Positions 11,151-22,361 of a stretch of 64,000 bases of DNA are shown here, in pieces (within the stretch, counting starts at the first letter, position 1; every line of letters begins with the position of its first letter). The DNA is from Allium sativum (taxonomy: Eukaryota > Streptophyta > Magnoliopsida > Asparagales > Amaryllidaceae): NCBI GenBank assembly GCA_030737875.1, contig CM060918.1:773630552-773694551 (forward strand), given 5' to 3'. The notes under the pieces are model-generated. The model made no database searches, was not told where the DNA came from, and saw only the letters and a program-made list of their open reading frames with translations. The position numbers were made by a program, and so were the translations under genes.

Positions 11151-11406
11151 ATGTTGCTTTGTGACTTTGTTTTATTAATTTAATGTTTTATATTTTCAAG
11201 TTTATTATTTCCTGAAATAATATTGATCCTAGAAAACATCTAAAATTAATTTTTATTGTATCATTATTATTTATTACTTTATTATTAATATTTTGAATTT
11301 CAAATTTGACTTTTAAAGTTTAAGTTTGAAATTTTAAATTTATATTTTAAATCAAGAAGGCAAGCAATCAATCCATTTAACCAATTCAATCAAAATTACT
11401 TAAGGC

Positions 11407-12480
11407 TTACCTGGTTTTTAGATCCATTTCTTCAATATTTGCTGAATTCTGAATCGTTGTGAAGCGCATATTTGAATTTCCTGTTTCTGGCTCTTCATTG
11501 CTTGATAATGAGTCTGAATTGTCTAAAGTTGCTGCATATGCCCTTTTCCTCTTCTTCGACGAATCATTATTCTCTGTTTGTTGATTTGATTTATCTAAAT
11601 ATGGACACACTCTTTACATGGTCTGGTCTGTTGCAGTTATAACATCTGTCATCATTTCTTCCCTAACTTCCTTGATTATTTCTCGAAAAATTATTTCTCC
11701 TTATATATCTCAGAATTTTTTGAAATTCCTTGTCACTAAGGCAATTTCTTCATCATCCTCACAACTTGAATCAGAACCATTAGTTGTTGCTTTGAATGCT
11801 ATAGATTTCTTTTCTGTCGACTTATTCTTCTTTCTTTTCTGTAACTGAACTTTAAACGACATCACATTTCCTACTAACTCCTCAATCTTCATTTCACTAA
11901 CATTATTTACCTCTTCTATTGCCAGTGTTTTCTGACCCCATTCTGGAGTAAGTGAATTAAGAATTTTTCTAACTTGATCCTCCTTAAAATAATTTTTCCC
12001 AAAGCCATTAATGAATGCACGATTTCATGAAACCTACAATACATATCTGAGACAGATTCAATCTGATTCATTTAAATAACTCAAATTGATTAGTTAACAT
12101 AAAAATCTTGGTCTGTTTAACTTTATTGGTTCCATCATGAGTAACTTGCAATGTTCTCCATATTTCGTAAGTAGATTTACAAACTAACACACTATTAAAT
12201 TCATGTCTATCTAATAAACAGAATAACATATTCATAGTCTTAGAATTACTCTATGCAGCAGCCTTTTGTTCATTAGTCCATTGTGCAAAATTAGTAGTGG
12301 GTTCAACATATGCAATTTGTGTACCATTCCAAGTGTCTAATCCTACGGATTGCAAATATATTTTCATCTTGCATGCCACCAATATAAATAATTATTGCCA
12401 TTAAATAATGGTGGTCTAATAAAGGATTAACCCCCTATAAATGTACTATTATTATTAGCAATTCCAGTGTTAGTTGCCAT
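11407..12480 (-). pseudogene. Ty1/Copia Gag (UBN2 type) of element S, broken
   Basis: The ATG at 12480 opens MATNTGIANNNSTFIGG followed by a stop. The family signature PPLFNGNNYLYWW then appears, then after a 1-nt loss MKIYLQSVGLDTWNGTQI, the region with NSVLVCKSTYEIWRTLQVTHDGT, and EDQVRKILNSLTPEWGQKT. These are the landmarks of the UBN2/Retrotran_gag_2 Copia capsid. A CCHC zinc knuckle follows near 11620 (CYNCNRPDHVKS), with its last cysteine displaced by a frameshift. The C-terminal part (11610-11407) is rich in Ser, Asn and Lys. Several stops and frameshifts make it non-functional. It starts just inside the 5' LTR, as expected. No pol frame follows: about 400 bp later the accessory ORF region begins. 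Confidence 0.8.
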
Positions 12481-12523
12481 TTAATATTTCCAAAATTTAG
12501 ACGATGAACTTTCGAAAACCTAT

Positions 12524-12535
12524 GCTCTGATACGA
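12524..12535 (-). other. Degenerate primer-binding site of element S
   Basis: The minus strand reads TCGTATCAGAGC, one base off the plant initiator-tRNA-Met site TGGTATCAGAGC at two positions near its start. It lies between the 5' LTR and the gag start. Confidence 0.6.
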
Positions 12536-12540
12536 ATTCT

Positions 12541-12705
12541 TAAGGATGCAGATTAAGGATCTTAAGGCGGAATTAACACTAGCGGGGGCGAATAGTGTTT
12601 ATAAGAAATTTATAGCTTTAACTAACTTGAATTACTATATGAATCACACAACGATTATCACACCAGAAATGATCACAAACACAGAAACAATCACAAATAA
12701 AGATA
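12541..12705 (-). repeat. 5' LTR of element S, segment 1 of 3
   Basis: The LTR end next to the primer-binding site, cut by the solo LTR at 12706. The exact inner boundary (12541-12548) is uncertain because no perfect CA end can be chosen. Confidence 0.6.
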
Positions 12706-15700
12706 TGTAACGACCCGTATTTTTAACGGATAATAAATAATTTATTTAATTATTAAAATAATGGTTTGTTAATTTAAAATGACCAAAATTAAATAATATT
12801 GTATATTTAATTAATATAAATAATAGAATAATATATTTAATTTCCGAAATAGTTGGAAATAGGGGAATTGACAATATTGTGTGAATTGGACCATTTAAAA
12901 TATATAATTCAGTTTAGAGTTGAATTATATTAACGAATATATTATATAAACAATAGCCGAACGTATAATTATATTATAATTATAATCGAGCTCAAAATGG
13001 TGTGGCTGTTCGTAATTTGTCGATTCAAACTTTAAACGAATATACAGAATCCGTTTTAAGTTGGATTTCTATGAAACAAGAAACGTTCAGAGCCGGTGAA
13101 CTATATTTTTCTAATGGAAGATAAAATTCAGGATTTCGTTTTGTAGATTTTTATTTATGTCCAAATCAAAATTTCGAAAAGTCTCTATGAAATTCCTTTA
13201 TAATTTATAATGATTTATTTATATTATAAATGGGTTTTTAGTATAAATTGAATGCTGATTTAATCTGGATTTGAAATATCGAGTTATAAATTCAGATAGG
13301 AATATTTTGGAGCTGTATGGTATTCTATTGTGAATATATACAATAATATTAATTTATTAATATTTAATTTAATTATTTTTAAATATATTAATATTTAAAT
13401 GGGTTTATTTAGAGCTTTAAAAATAGCCATTTTTGCAAACGAACTCCGTTTTTGATGAAACTAATTTTGTTGGATCCGAAATATTAAATTACTGTTACAT
13501 TCCAATTTTCGTGATTTTTGGAGTCAGTATGTGGCCGTATGGGAATTTAATGTGAAAAACAATCAATAATTTGACTTTAAAAATACGTTGTATGAGAAAA
13601 CGAAGTCGAAATTCGAAGAAAGAAGTTTTGTTGGGTCCGTAATGTTAAACTCTAGCTGTATGTCCATTTTCATGATTTTTGGATGTTGTATGTGATCACA
13701 CAAATTTTTAGACAACAAAACAAATAGCGGTTGATTATAAATAAATATAAAATTCGAATTAAAAATATATTTAAATCTTCCTATGTATACCACTACACTT
13801 CTCTAAACCCTAAACTACTTCATTCTCTAGTCAAACGAAATCCGCCGCTCCCATTCTTCATTTTACAGTAAAATGTTCACCTTTGAAAAATCATAACAAT
13901 TCAAAAATAAATCCTAAAATCCTCAAACTTATATGTATAGTACTCTCGTAACATATGCTTCAATCTGAGGTCAGTTTTATGGAACTCGGTCATGGTTTTG
14001 TCGAAGTCATTTCGTACAGCATGGGTTCAGAGCAACTATGGTTGGAAATAACGTGAAGTTGAAGTAGTGATTCACAAACTGGATACTGTAGTTGATTTCA
14101 TTGTAGAGTGTAGAATGTTATTGCAAAAATTGCGGGAAATCTGTGTTAAGTTTGGTCAATGTTTGTACTGTTGGCGTGTGGTTTTCCTAAAGAACGAAAG
14201 TTGAGCAGGGAGTGCGAGTTCTTGGATGGCGGGTGGAGAGGATGGTGATTTGGATGATGTGATTTTTATAGGATTTTTAAGAGACTGAAGTAGTGGTGAA
14301 GGGAAGGATCGGCCGTTCAGAGGAGCATTGGTTCAAAGAAAATCTTGGAGTGCATTAACATTTGGGGAAGAAAAGGAATCACGCGGGTCTGGGCTTTGAC
14401 AAAGGTGGATGGGCCTGTTTGAATGGGTAAAGCCCATATTAGAAATTAAATTTGATTTAAATTCAAATAAAAGAATGTATTAACTTTAATTTATCGTAAC
14501 TTATTTATATGTTAATGGAATTCAGCGAAAATGGGTCCGTCAGGATCGTATGGACGGTGGCTACACCATAGAACTGACTGGGAGTGAATTGGAGCTCATT
14601 ATAATTTATAGTAAAATAAAATGTCTGATCTGAATCAACGACAATTATCGTTATTTAACGATGATCGTCCAATTTGAGTAAATCTCATTAACTCTGTACA
14701 ATTTATATTTTTATAAATATAATTTAGAATTGATAAATGATGGTTGACTGCTGTGTGTTGATTGTTTGGTTGAATTGCTGATTTATTGATTGAAATTGTA
14801 GATAACGATATATATAAATCGTTAATCAAATATTGATTATGTTTGTCAGAATATTTCATATTGAAATGAAATCGATGTTATTTATAATGTTTAACATCTG
14901 TGAATGCAAGGAAATAGGTTGGATGGATCCAAATAGATTCCTCAATATTATAATACTGTTTGTTTTCATATATTGTGATATGTGATGTGATATATAATCT
15001 GTGATTGATTATGATGATGCTGGTCATGTTATTTGGTATTTTGAATAACATACGAAATACTAGAATGTAAAAAGGGAATTTTCAAAGTGAATATTGAAAA
15101 TGAAATATTTATATATAAAATAAATAGAATTATATTAAAGGATTATTTATATAGAAAATATATAGAAGTATAAAAGGAATATTTATTTAGAAAGTAAATA
15201 GAATTATAAAAGGGATATATGACGAGATATAAAAGAATTATGAGATGATTGTTTAAAGTGGATATTAAATTGAAATCTGTTTTAACAAATAGGTTGAGAA
15301 GATTAACTTATAAATAATGTTTTACAAATTAAATAAAATATTTGTCATTTGATAAATAGAATATATAAGAATGAATTTATATAGAGAAGTAAGAATCGGT
15401 TTTAACACCGATATTTTGAATGGAATTTGAGCAGAATTTATAAAGGTGATTATAAATGGGATTATAAGTGTTAGAAGAATAAAAATGAGATTTTATATAA
15501 ATAATTCTATAATTAGAAATATAAACAGAAATTGGATTTGGGATATTGTTTTAAATACGAAATCAATCTATTTTGATTGCAAAGAAGAAATATTATTTAC
15601 ATTTTATGTGAATAAAGGATTTAAGTAAATATTTTGCTAATAAAATATTTATAAAGGAAATAGGGTTTGAAATAGGAATTTTAAATGGAGTTAAAGGAAT

Positions 15701-17430
15701 TAGAAACTGACTGGAGATTAGTTAAGTTGAACAGTTGTCTGGGTATTGATCTGATGTTGGTTTCGGCCTTCGGGCTTAATACGTAAGGGGTTCTTCTCTT
15801 ACTAGTTTACATTTATAGACTGATATATGTGAGAAGATTGTGATGCATGATTCAGAAATGGAAACGTTTTCCAAAGTTAATAACGTATATTTTCTAATTT
15901 TAGAAAATAAGGAATTTATGAATATATGGAAACGATAAATGGGAAATTGGGAAATGAAATGATGATTGATTGGTAAGAATTCCATTTGCGGATATGACCG
16001 TTGTTTGTACACATGTTTTCCTTTGATAGTTAAATCAATGATTATCAAAGATTTTGACCATTCCCGTTGTCAATACGGAGAGACCGGGATCAGATTCTCT
16101 ATATGGGCGTTAGCGTTGCGATCAAATATGATGAAGATAATTGAAGACAGAGTTATGCAAGGGCTGTCCTATTTATAGAATAGCGCCTTTGGTCTGTCCA
16201 GTCCCAGGGCGTTCTGTATGGAAGAATGTCTGACAGAGTATATTTAAAATAGATCGCTTAAGTTGATCTCTTTAAACATATTTACATTTGGTGGCCGAGG
16301 AATTCGTTTCTCTTAGTTGTATACCCGTGGTATTTTTGGAGAAATCAATTTGTGATTTAGTGGGTATGACGATGTGACATTCAAAGTGAATGAAGATGTG
16401 GTTTGTAATGGATACGTTATGGCCTCTAGCCTCACAACCGGAAATGGTATAAAATCGGGTAGGTCGCATGACTAAGTGGTTAGCTGCCAATTAGGGTGTA
16501 TTGTCACCAGATCTAGAGAAATTCCATTTACTTCTATAATCTATTTCGATGTTGTCCCTTTCGGGAAACGGTTGCTGATCCCAACCGTTGGTGATAATAC
16601 ATTCGGTACACTCAAGCAAAATGAGTGACCGGTCATGTTTAGCCTGGGTAACAAGATGTTCTTGTCAAACCCGGTGTATTCCTCTCTAGAGATACACTGC
16701 CAAAAGGTGGTCCCATACCTTGCCAGTTGGAATTATTAACTAATAAGTGCCCGCGGTTTTTGATTATATATTATGTATGTGGGACTTGAGATAAAAGCGT
16801 TCTGCTAGATGATTATTATATTGTGGTTGATAGAAACTATTATAATATCCAAACAGTTTTGATATAAAGATTATTGTTTCTTTCAAAAGGATTTTTGAAT
16901 GATTAAATCAAATGCTTTGGATTCTCATAAAGGAAAAACCAGTTCTGTGTTATATGGCGTGGTCTTATGAGATATTGTTTATTTTCTCAAACTGTTTTAA
17001 ATTGTTTACTCACACCCGTCCCATGACTGACCCGGAGTTTATTTTGTTTTGTTTTCCCTAAATTCTTGGGTGCCCAAATTTGTACGGGCAGTCAAGTAGT
17101 TAGGATTTTACAGATACTAAGAGCTTGGAGCAGGAGGCTTCAGAATTTTATAGCAATTGTTTATTCCCGCTGTGTTGTAAGTGTTGTACTCTAATAAATG
17201 TTATTGTATACATATACTAGTTTTATTTCAAAGTTATGTTATTTTTACTCGTTCCGCTGTGAGATTCGTGTTACTCTGATATTGTATGTTCTTCTTCTTT
17301 TCTAATTTTCTATCTTACCTATCCTCACCCTCTAACTTCTTTCATTAACTATCCGGCATTTTCGATGCTTGGATAATCGACATTGAGTTTATGTCGATAA
17401 CCAAGGTCGCGAATTCCCCGAGTCGTTACA
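12706..17430 (+). mobile_element. Solo LTR of family A, 4.7 kb, TSD AGATA
   Basis: It begins TGTAACGACCCGT and ends CCGAGTCGTTACA, with perfect 5-bp flanking repeats AGATA (12701-12705 and 17431-17435). It matches the LARD A LTR in inverted orientation: both ends, the CGAGCTCAAAATGG-type block near 12990 (counterpart near 7630) and the 16560-16800 block (counterpart 2249-2520). With no internal region, it is best read as a solo LTR left by LTR-LTR recombination. It is 4725 bp, against 6166 bp for the LARD A LTR, so the subfamilies differ by large indels. Open frames in it are short and carry no domain. A GC-richer leader-like block lies around 13830-14400. Confidence 0.85.
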
Positions 17431-18329
17431 AGATATAAGTAAATATAAAATGTAGAAATGGAAAGAACACACCGGATTTTAAACTGGTTCAGATTACTCC
17501 GACGTCCAGTCCCATGCAATGTCGGATTGCGTAAAGTTTTATTAATACTAGTATCAATCTTACAACACCTTTGATTTCACGGCTAAATTATCACTGATTC
17601 CACCACCCTTGATTTCACGCCAATAAGGTTCACACTACTCCCTTTCCTAGATTTCCGGGCTACAAGGAACACGTCCTTTCCCAAACAATTACAATAGCCC
17701 TAGAACTCTTCAGTAGCATTTCCAATCAGAGAGTATTTGATAGAGATTGAGAAAATAAGAAGGTTGATATAATTTGAGTAGAAATCATTAGAGTATAAGT
17801 GTAGATATTAAGAAATTAATGTATGATATTGGTGGTTAGAGATAGGATGACGATGGAGAAGAAGAAGTGATAAAATATTCGAATTTAATACCTACTTATA
17901 ATGTTTGAAATGTTGCAATGTTTCCGAACAGTTTTAAAGTATGAAAAGACACTTCCTTTGAGAACTGAAAAAATGACAGTTATATGTCGACATGTCTAAG
18001 AATATATGTCAACATACACATGTTTTTTGAATTTTTTTAAAAATCAATTTTCAAGTGTTAAAGCTAATATATATTTTCTGGAAATTCTTAAATCAAAACT
18101 AGTGTTTCAAATAAAGTTTCCATAGTATACAAACATATAAAAACATAGTGATATATAATATAAACATATTTATAAAATTATACAATATAAAACTATAAAA
18201 CATATATATTGTAAACATATATATATAATAAAACTTTATAAAATATATATATATATATATTCGAAATCATAGGTAAATTCTTAATAATTCGAAATCATTC
18301 TAGAATAGGAGTCTGAAATTATTTTGAAA
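17431..18329 (-). repeat. 5' LTR of element S, segment 2 of 3
   Basis: Continues the LTR after the solo LTR. It holds the promoter motif block (17977-18020: GACAGTTATATGTCGACATG) and a decayed TATA (TACTTATAATG near 17892). It ends at the CACTA insertion. Confidence 0.75.
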
Positions 18330-18670
18330 CACTACAAGAAAAATACCCTATTGCAACTAGCTATTTGCAACAGGCGATACATGACAGTTGCAGAAAACGA
18401 TATTTAGCAACAGACCTATTATAGCAGTTGCAATAGATGAGATTTAGCAACATGCCTTTTTTATCTGTTGCGAAAGGCATATTTTTAGCAACTGTGTTTT
18501 CCTTCCTGTTGCAAAATACTTTTAGCAACTATGCTTCCATAACAGTTGTAACAAACATATTATTTGCAACTGCGATTCCAACCTAGTTGCGAATAAATAT
18601 CGTTAGCAACTGTTTTCGCCACTTGCAATAATTGTATTTTTTACAATTGGTAAAGCCAGTTGCGAAAAAT
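18330..18670. repeat. Left subterminal repeat region of the CACTA element
   Basis: At least a dozen copies of GCAAC or GTTGC cores in both orientations (for example TTGCAACTAG, TAGCAACAGA, CTGTTGCGAAAGG), spaced roughly 20-30 bp. Such repeats are the transposase-binding zones of CACTA elements. Confidence 0.85.
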
Positions 18671-19639
18671 ATTTTATTAAAAATAAGTATCAGTTTTTAA
18701 TGATTATCTTTTAATAATTAATATTAAATAATTAGAATTAAATGATTAACTACTAGTAATAATATGATAATTAAGATTAATATTTATTAATTAATAACAA
18801 AACTTAAGTATTATAAAGTGATATTTATAACTGATAATTAAATAATAATAACTAATAATTAACAAGTAATAATAAACCTTTAAAAAATAATAAAATAAAT
18901 AAATATTAATAATAAAAAATTAATAGATAATAATTAGTTTGAAATATGAGTATGTTTAAATATTAAATAATTAATAAATTCGTATTAAATAAATAAACGA
19001 TAATTGACTGATATTACTTTTTTCTTTAAAATTTTCATTAAACTAAAAAAATAATATAACATACCACTATAACAGGGAGAATCAATTTTGAAGTATTAAT
19101 AAAATTTAAAAGTACAACTCTGAATAACATTAGTTGATAAATATATTTAATATTTAAAAAGGTAATGGTTAATAGTTTAGCAAGTAATAGATTATATTAA
19201 TTATTAATATATTTTTAGCAGTTGTGTTTTAATATACATGGAAATAAATACTTCAACAATTATACTTCTCTGTTGGTTGCAGTAAAAACAGTTTGTCCGA
19301 ATTTTGGCTCCAAACCAATAATTTAACTCAAATTTCGGCTCCAAAGCAAAATTTTCGTCGTTGAAATTCATGTCTTCCCAGTAAACCCTCAAAAGCAATT
19401 AAATCCAGCTCCATCATTCCAACACCAGTCAGAGCAGCTTTGACCGCCTCCCCAAATTCCGATCCACCCTTAGCCGGCCCAACCGCCATCACAACAACCA
19501 ACCACCATCAGAAACCTGCCCATCCCACCATCATCGAATGATACCCTGAACCGACCTCGCGAACCGCAAAGCCTGCACCACGTCCAGCTTTGCACCCACC
19601 ACCACCTTTGCTAACCCAGATCCAAGCCATCGCGTAGCC

Positions 19640-19930
19640 TAAATATGAATGCAAACTCCTCACATCCCAAACCCTAATAGTCTCATCAAAAGAACCAGAG
19701 GCTATTTAATTTGACTGAGGGTTGAAGGCAGAAGGCGTAATTGGTGTGTCCGATTAGGGCCCCGATTAGAGTTGAGGAATCGACGTCCTAAATGCGGACG
19801 GTGTGATCATTAGAGATGGAGGCGAGAAATCGAGACTCGGTGGAGGAAGAGATATCAGAGACATCCTCTATGTTCCCAGTCAGAGATGAAACGGAAGTGA
19901 ATGAATCAGTGGGAGGTTGATGGGATTGAT
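19640..19930 (-). pseudogene. Captured WDR5-like WD40 gene fragment
   Basis: On the minus strand a frame from about 19915 reads GNIEDVSDISSSTESRFLAS, then NDHTVRI, a stop where Trp is expected, then DVDSSTLIGALIGHTNYAFC. A small deletion shifts the frame, after which FNPQSN, a stop, and IASGSFDETIRVWDVRS follow to about 19640. This spans most of two WD40 blades in WDR5 order (VSDI...D-H-T-V-R-I-W-D-V; GHTNYxFCxxFNPQSNxIxSGSFDETxRxWDV). Host WDR5 proteins are histone-methylation scaffolds; this copy has two stops and a frameshift and cannot encode one. No intron separates the two blades here. Its placement inside a CACTA element implies transposon capture. The GC-richer sequence at 19400-19640 may be captured from a second source. 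Confidence 0.75.
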
Positions 19931-21784
19931 TGTTAATGCAGTTACTTGGAATAGGCAGCAGGTCACAGAAGGTAACATTATTTTATAGTGCAGTTCTTTG
20001 TACTTAAGAATTTTGAGTGTTCCTTAGTCCTAAAAAGCCCTATACAACAATCACGGGGATTATTACGTGAACTACTTCCTCATCCAAGTTTAGTATGGCA
20101 CAAAAAATCTTTACTAAGTTTTGATAACTTAAAAGAAAGTAAGTTATAAAATTACAATTCATTAAAAAAAACAGTGGAAGGGTTGCACTGTTGATAGAGT
20201 TGTATAGATTTGTTTGCAGAGGAAGAGGTAAGGAGAGAGATGCAAGGTGCGAATTTGACGGAGGAGACTGAAAGGATACAATAGGCTAGGGTCTAATGGA
20301 GGGTGTAATTTGGACTGGAAGCATTGGTTACTGTTTTCCTGTTTACGGCCATTGGAAGAAAAAGATGATACTTAGTATCTTGAGGAGAAGTTCATATCTT
20401 GTTTTAATTTGAAGGATAAGGTAAGGACTATCGATGTAGTTCTACTATTAATAAGATATATTATTTTTTTTGCTTAATTTTACCTTGTGTATAGCATCTT
20501 ATAGCTGGTACTTAGTTGCCATGTTTTTGCTCCTATAACTTCAACCACCACGTAATACGTTGTACGGCATCAACTATAAAGTGATGGTTCAAGCTAGCTA
20601 AAGTTAACTTCATTTATTCCATGAAATACTCATATTACATATCAGCAGTATTCCCCATTATTTCAAAACTGTAGCTGAATCAGTGTAATGCCAAAACTAT
20701 TTTTCTGTTAAACTTTCTATTTCAAATGTCAATGAAAGTTCATAATTTTATAATTTAAAGTTTCAGTTTAGCTATTAGTGTCTAAGTATTCTAAATATTG
20801 GATTGTAGTTGTGTATGTTTGGAGTGTGACTTGTTTCTTCATGCTTCAAAATAAAAGATAAAAATATCTGTGGCGGTTAAAAAATAGGAAGCAATATCAG
20901 CTGATCTATAACATTTTCAGTTGTGACACAATATTTAACCACAGATAGGATCCAAAACTATTAAATATTGATCATGTATTCAGTTTTAATACTTGTTGTG
21001 CTATGAGTTGCCATATTTTATTCAGGCAACCAAAATTTGTTACACAATATTTTGTTATGTGATGGATGCCAAGCGATGCATTGCTAAGGTTAGTTACTTC
21101 CAAAAACGATGTATTGTAGGTAATTTGTTTGGGTCAAACTTTATGATTAATATGCACTTTTAGTACATATTTTATGTTTTTAGGTTGTACAACTTGTTGA
21201 TGACTCTGTTTGTAGAACATATTCATAGGACAGTTGCACGTATGCTTCTCCATATTAATGGGTATGCTGATAGAGTAGCCAATGCTAAATGGAAGGTAAA
21301 AGGTCTTAGTTTGGAGCATAATGGGTATGAAGACTTGAACTGAAGCACTGTTCGCATATGTAAGTACACATAATTTTACCTTGCTGTAATTTCATTTTAT
21401 ATTTTTTGGCAAATGATGTTGTGCATGTTCGTTAGTAAAGACTGCAAGAACAGTGGCTTTCCTTGCGACGGAGTGGGGTGCTATGGTTAAAAATGAAAAG
21501 CTTTTCAAGAAGAGGGGCAAGCTCATTAAAGTATTTGAACTATCGTATTAGTGTATGAGAGTAGAAATAGTGTATTTGGATAATGTAATAAAATATTATA
21601 TTTGAAAAAAATGTGCTACATGAGAGTAGAAATTGTTGTACATGAATGATGTATGAAAATTATACAAATTTTTGTTAAAATAAAATTTTTATTTGTTTAT
21701 TTTATTTTGTGATATACATTATTACTAAAACCGAATACATTTAATATGTAATATCTATAAAATGTAATTTTTTTAACGATTTAT
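19931..21784. other. CACTA interior without recognisable gene
   Basis: AT-rich sequence. One 39-codon frame near 21437-21556 (reading VKTARTVAFLATEWGAMVKN) is followed by AT-rich sequence resembling a 3' end, and might be another captured exon. I do not recognise it. No transposase motif is seen. Confidence 0.5.
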
Positions 21785-22007
21785 GAATCTATTGCAACGG
21801 GCATATACTGTTGCAAAAGTATCTGTTGCAACAACAAAAGCCCGTTGCAAAAAAGTATACTACAACATTTTATTACCACAGGCAAAAACTGTTGCGAAAA
21901 AGGACCGACCTTTTGCAACTTCGGCTATATAGACGGGCGCTGGCCTATTGCGATAGGTCTACTGCAACAGATATGGTCTGTTGCGAAAAGTGTTTTTTGT
22001 TGTAGTG
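21785..22007. repeat. Right subterminal repeat region of the CACTA element
   Basis: Dense TTGCAAC/GTTGCGA-type motifs (for example CTGTTGCAAAAG, CCCGTTGCAAAA, CTGTTGCGAAAA) run up to the terminal TTGTAGTG, mirroring the left subterminal zone. Confidence 0.85.
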
Positions 22008-22245
22008 AAATCATTTAAAGTAGGAGTTTGAAATTATTTTGAAATCAATTTGAAAAGGAATTTGAAAACAGAATTTGAAAGTGCTAACCAGAGTTTTACA
22101 TATAAACTAGACTCTATTACTTGATAATCTTGAGCTCCTGAAATCTTGATTATCTCGATACTTATGAGTCTTGATTTCCTTGATATCTTGAATCACTAAT
22201 ATTGTACAGTCTTTAATATAATATTTATATCCTGCTTATATATCC

Positions 22246-22276
<31 letters not shown>

Positions 22277-22361
22277 TCTGGACAAGGACATTAATATATA
22301 TTTTATAATCAATAATGTTATTAATGAAACAAGGTTGTTGTCATCAAAATTCCATTCTCCA
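22008..22361 (-). repeat. 5' LTR of element S, segment 3 of 3
   Basis: Matches 8225-8543 of the 3' LTR and ends AATTCCATTCTCCA, the minus-strand LTR start. It includes an (AT)n run at about 22248-22275 that is short or absent in the 3' LTR copy (8450 region). At 22362 the gag of element F resumes. Confidence 0.8.

Larger units (their letters stand above)
18330..22007. mobile_element. Non-autonomous CACTA (En/Spm-type) transposon, TSD AAA
   Basis: The left end CACTACAAGAAAAA and right end TTTTTTGTTGTAGTG form CACTA terminal inverted repeats differing at one position over 13 bases. Both sides carry the expected 3-bp target duplication, AAA (18327-18329 and 22008-22010). Subterminal zones are packed with TTGCAAC/GTTGCAA-type motifs. 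The 3678-bp interior has no transposase frame that I can recognise and carries an antisense, broken WD40 gene fragment, so this is a gene-capturing, Pack-type CACTA. It sits in the S 5' LTR; flanking LTR sequence is repeated on both sides (GAAATTATTTTGAAA), showing that the target already had a local duplication of about 38 bp. Confidence 0.9.
7787..22361 (-). mobile_element. Sirevirus-like Ty1/Copia element S, pol-less, triply interrupted
   Basis: A minus-strand Copia element. Its 5' LTR is the sum of 12541-12705, 17431-18329 and 22008-22361 (about 1.4 kb), and its 3' LTR survives here as 7787-8543. Between them, in element order, lie a degenerate primer-binding site, a UBN2-type gag with a CCHC knuckle (12480-11407), an accessory ORF (10872-9863), a second small ORF (9350-9210) and seven polypurine-like runs. 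Multiple polypurine tracts before the 3' LTR, a Copia gag and extra ORFs near the 3' end are traits of the Sirevirus (SIRE/Maximus) lineage. No protease, integrase or reverse transcriptase is visible, so this copy is non-autonomous. It is inserted in the gag of element F at 22361/22362 and holds LARD A, a solo LTR and a CACTA element. Confidence 0.72.

Noticed and set aside
20161..21560. Transposase remnant of the CACTA element
   Set aside because: I could not find any transposase motif; the region is AT-rich with only short frames.
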